NCBI GenBank assembly: GCA_029959085.1
Contig: JARWIR010000010.1
Coordinates: forward strand, 9,817,001-9,881,000
Source: Nemophila menziesii
Taxonomy: Eukaryota > Streptophyta > Magnoliopsida > Boraginales > Hydrophyllaceae
Direction of reading: 5' to 3'
DNA: 64,000 nt
The notes under the pieces were generated by a model that had not been told where the DNA came from, searched no databases, and saw only the letters and a program-made list of their open reading frames with translations. Numbering within the stretch: position 1 is the stretch's first letter; every line of letters starts with the position of its first letter. The translations under genes were made by a program, and so were the position numbers. Shown here piece after piece: positions 1 to 10,473 of the stretch.

Positions 1-744
1 TTCCACTATTACCTCATAATATTCTTTATTTGGATTTTCTATAACCTCGATCACCACCTCTTCTTGTTTGCGCTCTATATCTTGATCATGTGTATATACC
101 TTAGGAATAGCAATCTCTGTGTTCACTTCTAGGGTTTGCGTTGCTACTCCTTTTTCCACTATGCTAACAAGATTCTCACCTTCGTTCAACACCTCCTCCT
201 CAACAACTTCTTCCAATTGATCTGTTCCATCCCTCGAGGGAGTGGGACCTTCATAAGACTTACTACCACTTTCAGCTAAGTTAGGAGAGTTGTTTCGGGC
301 ATCCCTTTCATTTAGCATCTGTTGTATGTGTGCATGGGTGGCTTTGAATTCCTCGTCTCTTGCCTTACGCTCTGGTTCTATTGCCTGAAATTCCTCGAGT
401 AGGCGATTGACTTTCTCTAGTAGTGTATCTTGTTGATCTTGATGAGGTGGATATTGTTGAATGTTTTCAACCCACTGGTTGTTCCATTCGTGCTCGTGTT
501 GTTCTTGTTGATAGTTATGAGATGGATAATGTTGATTATCAACCCAATGGTGGTTCCATACTTGTTCTTGTTGATAGTGATATGGCGTTTGTTGTTGATT
601 ATTCCCGATCCATTGATTGTTCCATCCTTGCTCTTGCGGGTATTGATATGGTTGTTGGTAAGAATTTATACCCCACTGTTGTTGTCCCGAAGAGTCTTCC
701 CAATAGTCAAATGGACCAGGATTTGGGTAATGTACTCTATACAT
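1..744 (-). CDS. Gln/Trp-rich ORF of element A, left copy (3' end outside window)
   Basis: Open from an ATG at 744 to the window edge, about 248 codons visible. The protein starts MYRVHYPNPG and carries three imperfect repeats of about 21-23 residues built on WNNQWV/IxN followed by Gln, Tyr and His-rich spacers. A more charged stretch (EEFQAIEPERKARDEEF) and an acidic region follow. No capsid fold, CCHC knuckle or protease motif is visible. It sits where gag sits in relatives, with the primer-binding site 150 bp upstream. Unlike the right copy it lacks a 1-bp deletion and reads through the join without a break. The Tyr/Gln/Pro-rich Gag segment after the zinc knuckle in other elements (compare F) is the nearest resemblance I see. 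Function unknown. Confidence 0.6.
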   Translation of the reverse strand, partial: MYRVHYPNPGPFDYWEDSSGQQQWGINSYQQPYQYPQEQGWNNQWIGNNQQQTPYHYQQEQVWNHHWVDNQHYPSHNYQQEQHEHEWNNQWVENIQQYPPHQDQQDTLLEKVNRLLEEFQAIEPERKARDEEFKATHAHIQQMLNERDARNNSPNLAESGSKSYEGPTPSRDGTDQLEEVVEEEVLNEGENLVSIVEKGVATQTLEVNTEIAIPKVYTHDQDIERKQEEVVIEVIENPNKEYYEVIVE

Positions 745-893
745 CTTTAATTAAATTTCTTGATCATTACCTGAATAAAGCACCTGTAAACAAAAAACAA
801 AGCAAACACAAGCGTAAAACTGAAAATAAAAAAAAATAAAAAAAATAAATGCAACTATCACTAAAGGATAAACACCGTGGTCACACGCTACCG

Positions 894-911
894 TCCCCGG
901 CAGCGGCGCCA
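894..911 (-). promoter_or_regulatory. Primer-binding site (tRNA-Asp type), element A left unit
   Basis: On the minus strand it reads TGGCGCCGCTGCCGGGGA, starting six bases after the LTR end. The same 18 bases occur in elements C, D, E and F. Athila-lineage elements are known to prime from tRNA-Asp; the match is by family resemblance, not by alignment to a tRNA in this window. Confidence 0.85.
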
Positions 912-917
912 AAAACT

Positions 918-2579
918 TGGTGGTCCTTTGTGTGTTCTAAAATAAATGCAAATTATAATCGAACCACAACCGCAAGTGTACGGTTGTCCCAAGTAGTATA
1001 TCTGATAATACAGATTCGTTCCAAGGACGGATTGGTTGATCACAATGTCTAGCTAATAGTGATTGATGCACTTATAAAAGTAAAAGATAATAAAATGTTT
1101 GTTTGGTTTTGTTTATTAAAACTAAATAAATGAAAGACAATTATTAAATGCAAGTAAAAGCTAAGACGCAAGTAAAATGAGTGAAAACGCAATATGAGAT
1201 GTAGTACTTGAGAACGCAAGGATCCTCCTAATCTTATTTCCTAACTTATGTTGTTTAAGGGCTAAATTGGTCAATTACAATGGTCGGGATTCTAAATTCC
1301 TTATACCCCCATCAGGGTGGACTATAAGGCGATCCTAAAGTGTCACTAGTCCCGTCAGGGTAAATATGATCCACCGTTGGATGTTTAAGTGTTTTACCTC
1401 ATTGGCCCTAGAATTAGCTAAGTTCGTCAGAATCAATAGCTTTTATCCTAGATTGAATAATTAATTCTATACCTAAACCCTCCGTCAGGATGATCCACAC
1501 GCCACATATGTGGAATAGCTTAGATACTAATATCTAATCTTAGTTCGCGACTCTAAAATCAGTAAATAATCACAAATTATTGAAAAGAGTAATGAACCCA
1601 ATCTAATTTAATTTAATCTAAACCCAAATTCAACATTCGTTATTTCATAAAATTAAGATTCACCCATTGTTGTTCTCAAGCACTATGGAAAGCTTAGCTC
1701 ATATTAAAATTAAAAACTAAATTAAAAGTTATGGAATTCATATTGTTTACAGAATTAAAAAGATAAAAGAACCTAATTTCCGGAATCGGATTGACTACGA
1801 ACGGAGATATAGACCCTCTCCAGCTCTTGTAGCTTCTTATCCTTCCTTCAGTTGCTTCTCTCTGGTGTTTTTAATCTTGCAGAATGTGAATTGTATTGAC
1901 ACTCTCTTCTAAGGATGAGATAATTTGAAGAACGAATTGAGAGGTCTTTGACTCTCTCTCTAAAGATTTGTAAATTGAAGAAAAATATGAGAGGTGAGAA
2001 ATAATGAGGTCAAAATCTCCTTTTATAAGCTAAAAAACGGATTAGGGCTTGGACCTAATAATAAAACACTAATTAAATGTCCAAGCCCAAATTCTAAGCC
2101 CCAAATCCCGTAACTGCTGATATGCCTTCACTAAAACGGCCTTTCCAGATGCGTTATGACTCCGATTGACCTCATTGCAGTTGCTAAAGTTCCGTAACTC
2201 GATAAGGAATGATTTCTATTCAAAGATCAACAGCTAAATCATCGCTTAAGCACCTCGAAATCAGCAATCTATGGCCTGGAAAATGGATATTCAGCTCTAA
2301 AAATAATATCTTCGGGATTTCTTTTCAAATCTTGACTCTATCTTTTGATCTTTGTCTTTCTCCTTAGATTCCTCTTCTAGCTAACATCTAAAACCTGTAA
2401 AATCTTCACTAAAAATACCAATATTACGCGCAAAAGCTTAATAAATCAAAAATGCTAGAAATAAAAGAGGAAAATCGTATTATTGCATATTTAATCCAAA
2501 AGTCTATCAAATTGATTAAATAAACACCAAAAATGATGTCTCCTAAGAGTCGAAAATACGAACAATTAAGGAGACATCA
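918..2579 (-). repeat. LTR of element A (left, shared between two units)
   Basis: 1662 bp, bounded by TG...CA (minus strand starts TGATGTCTCC, ends GACCACCA). The first 46 bases form an inverted repeat (TGATGTCTCCT paired with AGGAGACATCA). A likely TATA box reads TATAAAA on the minus strand at 2021-2027. It is the same length as the right LTR. By eye the two are identical up to about 1545 and differ at roughly two dozen sites in the remainder, so divergence is confined to one half. Confidence 0.92.
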
Positions 2580-2597
2580 AGACCCCCAACTCAAACC
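2580..2597 (-). promoter_or_regulatory. Polypurine tract of element A
   Basis: On the minus strand GGTTTGAGTTGGGGGTCT abuts the first base of the LTR. This is the standard position for plus-strand priming. The same tract, with small changes, abuts the 3' LTR of B, C, D, E, F and G. Confidence 0.85.
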
Positions 2598-4043
2598 TTT
2601 GTCGTCCCGACAAAGCAAAACAAAATAAAACAAGGGGTAGAAGTAAACGCAAGAACAAATAGAAGCTAGCAAATAATCCTAAAGCAATTCCTAAGATAAA
2701 TCTCATATAGCAAACATTAAAAACTAACATATACATATACTAATCATGCAACATCAAACATAAATAATCTCAATCATAAAATTAAAGTCGCAATGCTTGA
2801 AGGTTACACTTGTACTCATCTCTGTATGATGGCTATAGGGTGGTCATTAATCCTAACTCGCTTTGAACGCTCCACCTAGTGTATTCCCTATCAACAGAAT
2901 TATAAATTCACTATGCACTTAGGAATCACGAGGTCTTTACGGTTTTAATAATGGCTTAAGGACGGTATGGATGTATATTTGGTAAATTTGAAGTGAGCTT
3001 TTGGCTCTCTCCTCACTTACCATCAACAATGTCCTCGAGCTTGAGTTTACGCTAAAAAATGTTCTCACTCACCCATTTGACGCGCTAATGTTGCGTCCCC
3101 AATCTCAACCCAAATAAAACTAAGATGATTTCCAAAAATATTCCACTTTGCCGATTTATTTATTCTTTCTTTCTTTTTATTTTCTTTTTTCATTTCTTTT
3201 TTTTTGTACAAGATACCCATGACCCTCGTTTTGCTGTGGAAAGTCATGTCTCTTATATATTTTTTTCTCTTTTTTTTTTCTTTTTCAAATTTCGGCAAAG
3301 GGTTACAAATAACAATATCATCTTTCATTTTTTTTGTGCCTCAATACAAACACATATAATCCCTTCCCAATGTATCTTCCCAAATGTGGTCCCACCACCC
3401 CAAACTCAAGCTCGAGACAAGTCTCAGGGTTGTGATTCAAGTGCGGGTCATTTGGTCATGCCTAATAATCTAAAGGATAATGGGATTATATCGTGGCTAC
3501 CAAAGAAAAGGCTTAAGGCTCAAACTTGGGCTAAGACGGATAAAATTAATATAAGGGATAGCAAGCTAAAATGCTTCAAATGGCTAACAAAGAACTGCCC
3601 CTATCATTTTCCTAAGTACATAGCTTGTCTTTAGTTCATATCTAGGTGGGTTCTTTACTAATTAAGATTTCACGTTCTACACACCAAACATATTCCTTAA
3701 GTACAAGCTTACTTTATTTGCATTGTTCATTAATTTTTCCTATAAAATACCTATGTTCGCATGCAATTATAAGTGCGTTTTATGTTATTCCCTAAAGTCC
3801 ACTATTTACTATCATAGATTCATCAAAAGTATGCTTAAAGGAACATTTAAAATCTTCTATAGTCAAACGCAACTCCGAAAATTATTTTATTGAAAGCAAT
3901 TAAAACACATAACACATAAAAACTGGGATGAGGCAACGAACCCCACCCCAAACTCAAAAATGAGTCGTGTCCCCACGACTCGAAAAGACTCAAAGCAATA
4001 AAATAGTTTACACTAAATGAGAAGGGAAAGAAAACGTATCTTA
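2598..4043 (-). other. Conserved non-coding 3' region of element A
   Basis: No gene. The region matches the corresponding 3' parts of C and E closely and those of B, D, F and G more loosely. It contains a purine-tract copy at about 3396-3411, a long-range inverted repeat (CTTTGCCGA at 3146-3154 with TCGGCAAAG at 3292-3300) enclosing a pyrimidine-rich stretch, an AGTGAG...CTCACT hairpin next to 3000-3030, and the hairpin listed at 3962-3981. Plus-strand ORFs here run through poly-T and are antisense noise. Confidence 0.7.
3962..3981 (-). other. GAGTCGTG/CACGACTC hairpin after ORF2, element A
   Basis: Perfect 8-bp stem with loop GGGA on the minus (element) strand. The same hairpin lies at the same position in C (15629-15648), D (47475-47494), E (62029-62048), G (34756-34775), and with wobble or one mismatch in B (26234-26253) and F (40411-40430). 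Confidence 0.75.
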
Positions 4044-4271
4044 ACCAGCGCGGGGCTGGTGTCGGTGTTGCGTCCTAGTTGAGGTTTTGAATTCTTTTAT
4101 CAATGGTTGCGTTTAAAGTGTTCTTCATCACCTCGAACTTCTTCAAATTTTCCACGTTTTCATTTATTACTTGCTCTATAAGAATCATCTCCTCTATTAA
4201 AATCTTTCCTCAATACCCAAATCGCTTTCTTCACCATGTTCTTCGTACTGTTTCCTAACCTTCATGGTCAT
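4044..4271 (-). pseudogene. ORF2 remnant of element A
   Basis: An ATG at 4271 sits just after a purine-tract copy, as in the other elements, and starts MTMKVRKQYEEHGEES. The frame is lost after about 24 codons, and a neighbouring frame then gives a short coiled-coil-like stretch (EEMILIEQVINENVENLKKFEV). The end matches the last bases of ORF2 in C and E, including the ACCAGC/GCTGGT hairpin at 4044-4060. The central ORF2 domain of C and E is missing. Probably an internally deleted, decayed ORF2. Confidence 0.6.
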
Positions 4272-4649
4272 CTCCGATGACCCCAAACTCAAAGCTTCAA
4301 GACCCTCAAAAGGTTTGGATAAAATTGTGATTTTAGTGTTCTTGAAGGTTTGGGTTTGAATTATGGATTGTTTAGCGCTGGGTCATGGATATTTCAAGGT
4401 TTGGGACAGGTTTAATGGATAAATTTTAGCTTTGGTGAAAGAAAACTTCGGATTAAAGTGTAAAGCTTTGGTATTTTGGAAGTTTAATGGTTTGATTGTG
4501 ATCTTGGATGATGTTTAGAGGGAAGGATTGGTGGTATAATGTTGTTTTGATGATGATTCTTGGAGTGGTAGGAGGCTAAGATTCGTCAGAAGAGGTAGGC
4601 TTAATGAAAGAAGCTAAAAATATAGGGTTTTAACCCTTAAAATCGCCTA
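4272..4649 (-). other. Spacer between GC array and ORF2 remnant, element A
   Basis: AT-rich, no reading frame of note. The purine-tract copy (TGAGTTTGGGGTC on the minus strand) lies at its left end, directly before the ORF2 ATG. The rest corresponds to the ORF2 leader of C (17048-17440) and E. Confidence 0.6.
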
Positions 4650-5062
4650 TCACAGCCGTTGACCGGCATGCCGGCGAAAAATAAATTTCGAAAATAAAAT
4701 TTGTACTCTTTTTTTTTTTTTACCTCTGACGCAGCCTTCTTGCGCCGTCGCTGACGCAGTGATCAGAACCTCGTTCGGCATCGGCCGGCTAGCCGGCGGA
4801 TTCGCCAGCATGCCGGCGGCATGTCGATGGCGGGAATGGAGACGCAGCGTGATTGCGTCATCGCTGACGCAGTGATCAGAACTCCTCTTTTTGCTGGCCG
4901 GCTAGCCGGTCATCTGACCGGCATGCCGGTGAATCCCGCTGGCGCGAATCGTGACGCAGCTGCGTTGCGTCATCGCTGACGCAGTGGTCAGAAGCTTTGG
5001 GGTCATCAGCTCGTTTTGACCGGTATGCCGGCCAGCTCGCCGGCTACCCGGTCAAACCTGCT
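4650..5062. repeat. GC-rich inverted-repeat array, type 1, element A
   Basis: About 410 bp of repeated modules in otherwise AT-rich DNA. Each module combines palindromes such as CCGGCATGCCGG (4663-4674) and CCGGCTAGCCGG (near 4785 and 4900) with a hairpin-forming pair of TGCGTC and GACGCA. The modules recur roughly every 120 bp. The same array type lies at the equivalent position in C, E and G. Function unknown. Confidence 0.85.
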
Positions 5063-5273
5063 GTTGACTCCATAATATTTCGTTTTCTCATCGTTTTGAC
5101 CCCAAACTCATGACCCTTTTACCCCTGCACTCATCAAAAACAACTACCCTTCCTCATTTCTTAAAAATAAACACTAAATAAAGAACCATTACTCTAATTT
5201 ACACTAAGAATTTAAAAGACATGAAAGCAATTTAAAACATGGGTTGTCTCCCAAGAAGCACTTTTGTTTATTA

Positions 5274-5290
5274 CGTCTTTAAGTTCGACG
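5274..5290 (-). other. Post-gag hairpin, element A
   Basis: On the minus strand a 4-bp stem CGTC/GACG encloses GAACTTAAA. It is the counterpart of the hairpin after the pol stop in B, C, D, E and F. In A the stop codon of the ORF (5279-5281) lies inside the loop. Confidence 0.6.
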
Positions 5291-6537
5291 CGTTACCTTC
5301 CATGAAGATGGTATTGAGGCCCTTGCGGTGTTCCTCCGCTTAAACTCGCCTCTTCCTTGATGTAAAAGCTTAAGAACCTCCCCCCTTTGAATATTATTCA
5401 ATCGATCTCTAAAAGGAGGTGGGTAAGTACTTCGTTTCGCATTCTTACTTTCATGACGAAACTCATTTTCCACCACATTGGAGTAGATAACCGTTCTCAA
5501 CGGTATAAGCTTATTTTTATTCCTTGTTTCAATCTCAGATTCATCTTTAAAATATGGTGGATAGGTGCTTCTCCTTGCCTTTTTGCTCTCGCGGTGTGGC
5601 ACCTTGCTTGTATAACGCATATTGATCATTTGTGATAGTCGAGGTGATTCTGATTTTTCATCTTTAATAATGATTCGTGGTAGAGATGGTGATTGGTGAG
5701 CTTTTTGTGGCGGATATTCAATTTCTATTTTATCTTTAACCTTTAATTCTTCAATTGATTCTCCAATCATTTCATCTTCTCTTTCAACCCAATCTTCCAC
5801 TATTACCTCATAATATTCTTTATTTGGATTTTCTATAACCTCGATCACCACCTCTTCTTGTTTGCGCTCTATATCTTGATCATGTGTATATACCTTAGGA
5901 ATAGCAATCTCTGTGTTCACTTCTAGGGTTTGCGTTGCTACTCCTTTTTCCACTATGCTAACAAGATTCTCACCTTCGTTCAACACCTCCTCCTCAACAA
6001 CTTCTTCCAATTGATCTGTTCCATCCCTCGAGGGAGTGGGACCTTCATAAGACTTACTACCACTTTCAGCTAAGTTAGGAGAGTTGTTTCGGGCATCCCT
6101 TTCATTTAGCATCTGTTGTATGTGTGCATGGGTGGCTTGAATTCCTCGTCTCTTGCCTTACGCTCTGGTTCTATTGCCTGAAATTCCTCGAGTAGGCGAT
6201 TGACTTTCTCTAGTAGTGTATCTTGTTGATCTTGATGAGGTGGATATTGTTGAATGTTTTCAACCCACTGGTTGTTCCATTCGTGCTCGTGTTGTTCTTG
6301 TTGATAGTTATGAGATGGATAATGTTGATTATCAACCCAATGGTGGTTCCATACTTGTTCTTGTTGATAGTGATATGGCGTTTGTTGTTGATTATTCCCG
6401 ATCCATTGATTGTTCCATCCTTGCTCTTGCGGGTATTGATATGGTTGTTGGTAAGAATTTATACCCCACTGTTGTTGTCCCGAAGAGTCTTCCCAATAGT
6501 CAAATGGACCAGGATTTGGGTAATGTACTCTATACAT
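5279..6537 (-). pseudogene. Gln/Trp-rich ORF of element A, right copy, frameshifted
   Basis: Same ORF as at 1-744 but complete at the 3' end; without the lesion it would be about 419 codons. A 1-bp deletion in a T run near 6136 shifts the frame after residue about 138, and a second open stretch starts at an internal Met at 6112. N-terminal half: three WNNQW-type repeats. C-terminal half: acidic middle, then two copies of a basic motif (KKARRSTYPPYFKD and KNAKRSTYPPPFRD) about 45 residues apart. No enzyme motif. The stop lies inside the post-gag hairpin. The protein is not a known family to me; it may replace or derive from the Gag tail. Confidence 0.65.
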
Positions 6538-6686
6538 CTTTAATTAAATTTCTTGATCATTACCTGAATAAAGCACCTGTAAACAAAAAACAAAGCAAAC
6601 ACAAGCGTAAAACTGAAAATAAAAAAAAATAAAAAAAATAAATGCAACTATCACTAAAGGATAAACACCGTGGTCACACGCTACCG

Positions 6687-6704
6687 TCCCCGGCAGCGGC
6701 GCCA
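6687..6704 (-). promoter_or_regulatory. Primer-binding site (tRNA-Asp type), element A right unit
   Basis: Same 18 bases as at 894-911, six bases inside the right LTR, read on the minus strand. Confidence 0.85.
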
Positions 6705-6710
6705 AAAACT

Positions 6711-8372
6711 TGGTGGTCCTTTGTGTGTTCTAAAATAAATGCAAATTATAATCGAACCACAACCGCAAGTGTACGGTTGTCCCAAGTAGTATATCTGATA
6801 ATACAGATTCGTTCCAAGGACGGATTGGTTGATCACAATGTCTAGCTAATAGTGATTGATGCACTTATAAAAGTAAAAGATAATAAAATGTTTGTTTGGT
6901 TTTGTTTATTAAAACTAAATAAATGAAAGACAATTATTAAATGCAAGTAAAAGCTAAGACGCAAGTAAAATGAGTGAAAACGCAATATGAGATGTAGTAC
7001 TTGAGAACGCAAGGATCCTCCTAATCTTATTTCCTAACTTATGTTGTTTAAGGGCTAAATTGGTCAATTACAATGGTCGGGATTCTAAATTCCTTATACC
7101 CCCATCAGGGTGGACTATAAGGCGATCCTAAAGTGTCACTAGTCCCGTCAGGGTAAATATGATCCACCGTTGGATGTTTAAGTGTTTTACCTCATTGGCC
7201 CTAGAATTAGCTAAGTTCGTCAGAATCAATAGCTTTTATCCTAGATTGAATAATTAATTCTATACCTAAACCCTCCGTCAGGATGATCCACACGCCACAT
7301 ATGTGGAATAGCTTAGATACTAATATCTAATCTTAGTTTGCGACTCTAAAATCAGTAAATAATCACAAATTATTGAAAAGAGTAATGAACCCAATCTAAT
7401 TTAATTTAATCTAAACCCAAATTCAACATTCGTTATTTCATAAAATTAAGATTCACCCATTGTTGTTCTCAAGCACTATGGAAAGCTTAGCTCATATTAA
7501 AATTAAAAACTAAATTAAAAGTAATGGAATTCATATTGTTTACAGAATTAAAAAGATAAAAGAACCTAATTTCCGGAATCGGATTGACTACGAACGGAGA
7601 TATAGATCCTCTCCAGCTCTTGTAGCTTCTTCTCCTTCCTTCAGTTGCTTCTCTCTGGTGTTTTTAATCTTGCAGAATGTGAATTGTATTGACACTCTCT
7701 TCTAAGGATGAGATAATTTGAAGAACGAATTGAGAGGTCTTTGACTCTCTCTCTAAGGATTTGTAAATTGAAGAAAAATATGAGAGGTGAGAAATAATGA
7801 GGTTAAAATCTCCCTTTATAAGCTCAAAAACAGATTAGGGCTTGGACCTAATAATAAAACACTAATTAAATGTCCAAGCCCAAATTCTAAGCCCAAAATC
7901 CCGTAACTGCTGATATGCCTTCACTAAAACGGCTTTTCGCGATGCGTTATGACTCCGATTGACCTCATTCCAGTTGCTAAAGTTCCGTAACTCGATAAGA
8001 AATGATTTCTCTTCAAAGGTCAATAGCTAAATCATCGCTTAAGCACCTCGAAATCAGCAATCTATGGCCTGGAAAATGGATTTTCAGTTCTAAAAATAAT
8101 ATCTTCGGGATTTCTTTTCAAATCTTGACTCTATCTTTTGATCTTTGACTTTCTCCTTAGATTCCTCTTCTAGATAACATCTAAAACCTGTAAAATCTTC
8201 ACTAAAAATACCAATATTACGCGCAAAAGCTTAATAAATCAAAAATGCTAGAAATAAAAGAGGAAAATCGTATTATTGCATATTTAATCCAAAAGTCTAT
8301 CAAATTGATTAAATAAACACCAAAAATGATGTCTCCTAAGGGTCGAAAATACGAACAATTAAGGAGACATCA
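6711..8372 (-). repeat. LTR of element A (right end, 5' LTR)
   Basis: 1662 bp, TG...CA on the minus strand. The TATA box seen in the left copy is altered here (TATAAAG on the minus strand, 7814-7820). The outer edge abuts TTAGT of element B's leader. Its first ~630 bp (window left side) are identical by eye to the left LTR; its other part is diverged. Confidence 0.92.
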
Positions 8373-8533
8373 TTAGTTTTTAGTTTTTATTTTTCCAGAT
8401 TTACGCTTGTGGTTTGCTTTAGTCTTTTTCAGGTTTCACAGTGTTTAATTCTTGACCTCCTTTATCGGAGCCTGAGAAGAGCTTCAGACCTTACAACAGA
8501 CGAGTTCGTGAGGAAAGAGCCTTAAGAAGAGCA

Positions 8534-10411
8534 ATGGCAGCCCAACTAAATCCACCACTTGGTCCTTAGCAAGATCCACTTGGGATTCAACAACAGGATC
8601 CACCTGGTGTACAACTACCAGTAGGAGGAGGTATTGGGCAGAATAACGTTAATAATCAACGGAATCGAGTACAACAAGATCTCCCTGGTCTTCATGTACC
8701 GTTTCATGTTCAACCAATCGGTTACCGCCCTCTAGAGATCCAGAATATCAAATTTAGACCCGATCCGGGTATGCTTAGTCAATTTCAAAGTTTTGGACTC
8801 TACACTGGTACAACAATTCAAGATCCCGTAAGATCGATTCAGAAGTTCATGCAGATTTGTGATGCCTACATTACTCCTGGCATTACACGCGAGCAACTGT
8901 ATTGTCATATGTTTTCGTTCTTCTTGACTGGTAGAGCTAGCGATTGGCTAGAAAGACAACCACATGGAACAATTAATTCTTGGAGAGAACTTCAAACCGC
9001 GTTCTTTAACCGTTGTTATCCGAAGAGCATGAGACTTAAAGATCAAACTGAACTTGCAAGATTTTGTCAAGAAGATGGAGAAACAGTAGGAGAGTCATGG
9101 ACAAGGTTTCAACAAAAATTAGCTAGATGTCCGCTCCATGGTTATACACCTGCTCTACAACTCGCTATACTTTATGAAGGACTTAATGATAAAGGTAGAG
9201 AGAAGGTGGATAACATTGGAAAGGGTAATTTTGTGTCCATGAACCACAATGAAGCTTCCGAGGTTTTAGAAAATATTATGGAACAAGAAAGAAGTTGGCC
9301 TTCAACGCGAGCTTCTGTAGCAAAGACCCAAGGAACACTTCGTTTAGATGCAGAAACTGCGAACTCAACTCAAATATCTGCGTTAGAAAATCAAATCAAA
9401 GAGCTGAAAATAGAGATGCAAAAGAATTTAGCCGCTGCAAACGTAGTACAAGAAGCACAAGGTTGTCAACAATGTGGGGTTAATAATCATACATGGGAAG
9501 AGTGTGAATCAAATCCACAATCTGTGTACTTTATATCCAACCGAGGAGGTTATCAATGGGCTAACCGAAATCATCTGGGTATGCAGTATTCAAATCCACA
9601 AGGGGCCGCTAATCCTGGTCATTATCAACCGCGCCCCCAGAAATACTCTTTCCAACAGAGAGGTCAGTACCAAAATCAATATCAAAATAGACCTGCTCCC
9701 CCTCAACAACCTGCTCAAGATGCATATACCGACTCATTAGATCAAAAAGCTTTACCTCAGTACCCTCAAGAAGGATCTATGGATAATCAACAAGTAATGA
9801 AAGCTCTGGACCGTTTGACCACGACTATGAACGCTCAGGAAGAGAAAGTCCGAGGACAAGATGCCATACTTCAAATGTTAGGTACTCAAGTAGAACAGTT
9901 AAACAAAGTTTTAACAAATTTAATGGAACAAAAGGAAGTAAAGGCAATCGAAGGAGGTGAAAACAATGTTGGGTTCGAAGCTTGCAAGGCTATTTGCCTT
10001 GAAATTGAAGAAGAAAAAGAGGAAGTACCACATGCTGCCGTTAGTGCCGTGGAAGTTCCGAGTACCGAAGAAGAACCAACTAAGTCTAGCCCCGTGGAAT
10101 CTGACTGTTCTGAGGTTTATGTGGAGGACGATCAAGAGAAAGCCGAATTTATACAGCTACTGAGGAAGATGCAAGACGAGATTCGATCGGTTATGGATTA
10201 TCAAGCTGAGCTAAATTCGAAAGAAAAAGAACATGAAGTTGCACCTGTTGTACAAGAAGAGGAAGAAGAAGAAGAGAAGGTGGAATCGCCACCTATTGTT
10301 CAAACAGTGTCATCAACTATTCCTGATACAAATTCTAAAGATGACACTGTGCTCAAGAACTTTGTAGAGCGTACCAACCTGAAAATATCAACGCCCAAAT
10401 GCTTGAGATAG
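8534..10411 (+). pseudogene. gag: Gag of element B (stop near start, then open)
   Basis: Structural protein that packages element RNA. ATG at 8534 (MAAQLNPP) is in frame with the long open stretch; an in-frame TAG at 8567-8569 interrupts it. After that the frame is open to 10411. The retrotransposon capsid domain runs from about FRPDPGMLSQF through LNDKGREKVD. A CCHC knuckle follows: CQQCGVNNHTWEEC, about 9466-9507, spacing C-x2-C-x4-H-x4-C. Then comes a Gln/Tyr/Pro linker (QPRPQ), a coiled-coil-like segment and a long acidic tail (EEEEEEEK). The acidic tail is longer than in E or C. The frame is lost between about 10411 and 10474 before the protease. Confidence 0.85.
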
Positions 10412-10473
10412 CAAAGAAAGGACTTACACCGCAGCAAGTTTAAACACAAGTTATTCCTGAGAAAGAAGCGAGT

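Larger units (their letters stand above)
1..8372 (-). mobile_element. Element A: tandem Athila-like non-autonomous LTR retrotransposon with shared LTRs
   Basis: On the minus strand the order from right to left is LTR (6711-8372), internal region (6710-2580), LTR (918-2579), then a second internal region (917-1) that runs off the window. The middle LTR has a primer-binding site on its left and a purine tract on its right, so it is the 3' LTR of one unit and the 5' LTR of the next. The repeat period is about 5.79 kb: bases 1-2579 match 5795-8372. The internal region holds one Gln-rich ORF, a GC-rich array, an ORF2 remnant and the conserved 3' region, with no capsid, protease, RT or integrase. 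LTRs, leader and 3' region are like those of elements C and E, so A is probably mobilised by that family. The right flank (TTAGT at 8373) is the leader of element B; the left flank is outside the window. Confidence 0.9.

Noticed and set aside
423..839. Plus-strand ORFs of 138 and 106 codons (also at 6216-6632), the second very hydrophobic
   Set aside because: They are antisense to the Gln/Trp-rich ORF; Gln and Asn codons read backwards give Leu, Val and Ile runs. Position and duplication follow the element.
3125..3634. Plus-strand 169-codon ORF rich in Phe
   Set aside because: It runs through poly-T of the minus-strand 3' region of A and recurs in C only because the region is conserved. No start context or family.
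4650..5062. CRISPR-like array in the GC-rich repeats
   Set aside because: Repeats are imperfect, palindromic and without unique spacers of equal length; the context is a plant retrotransposon.
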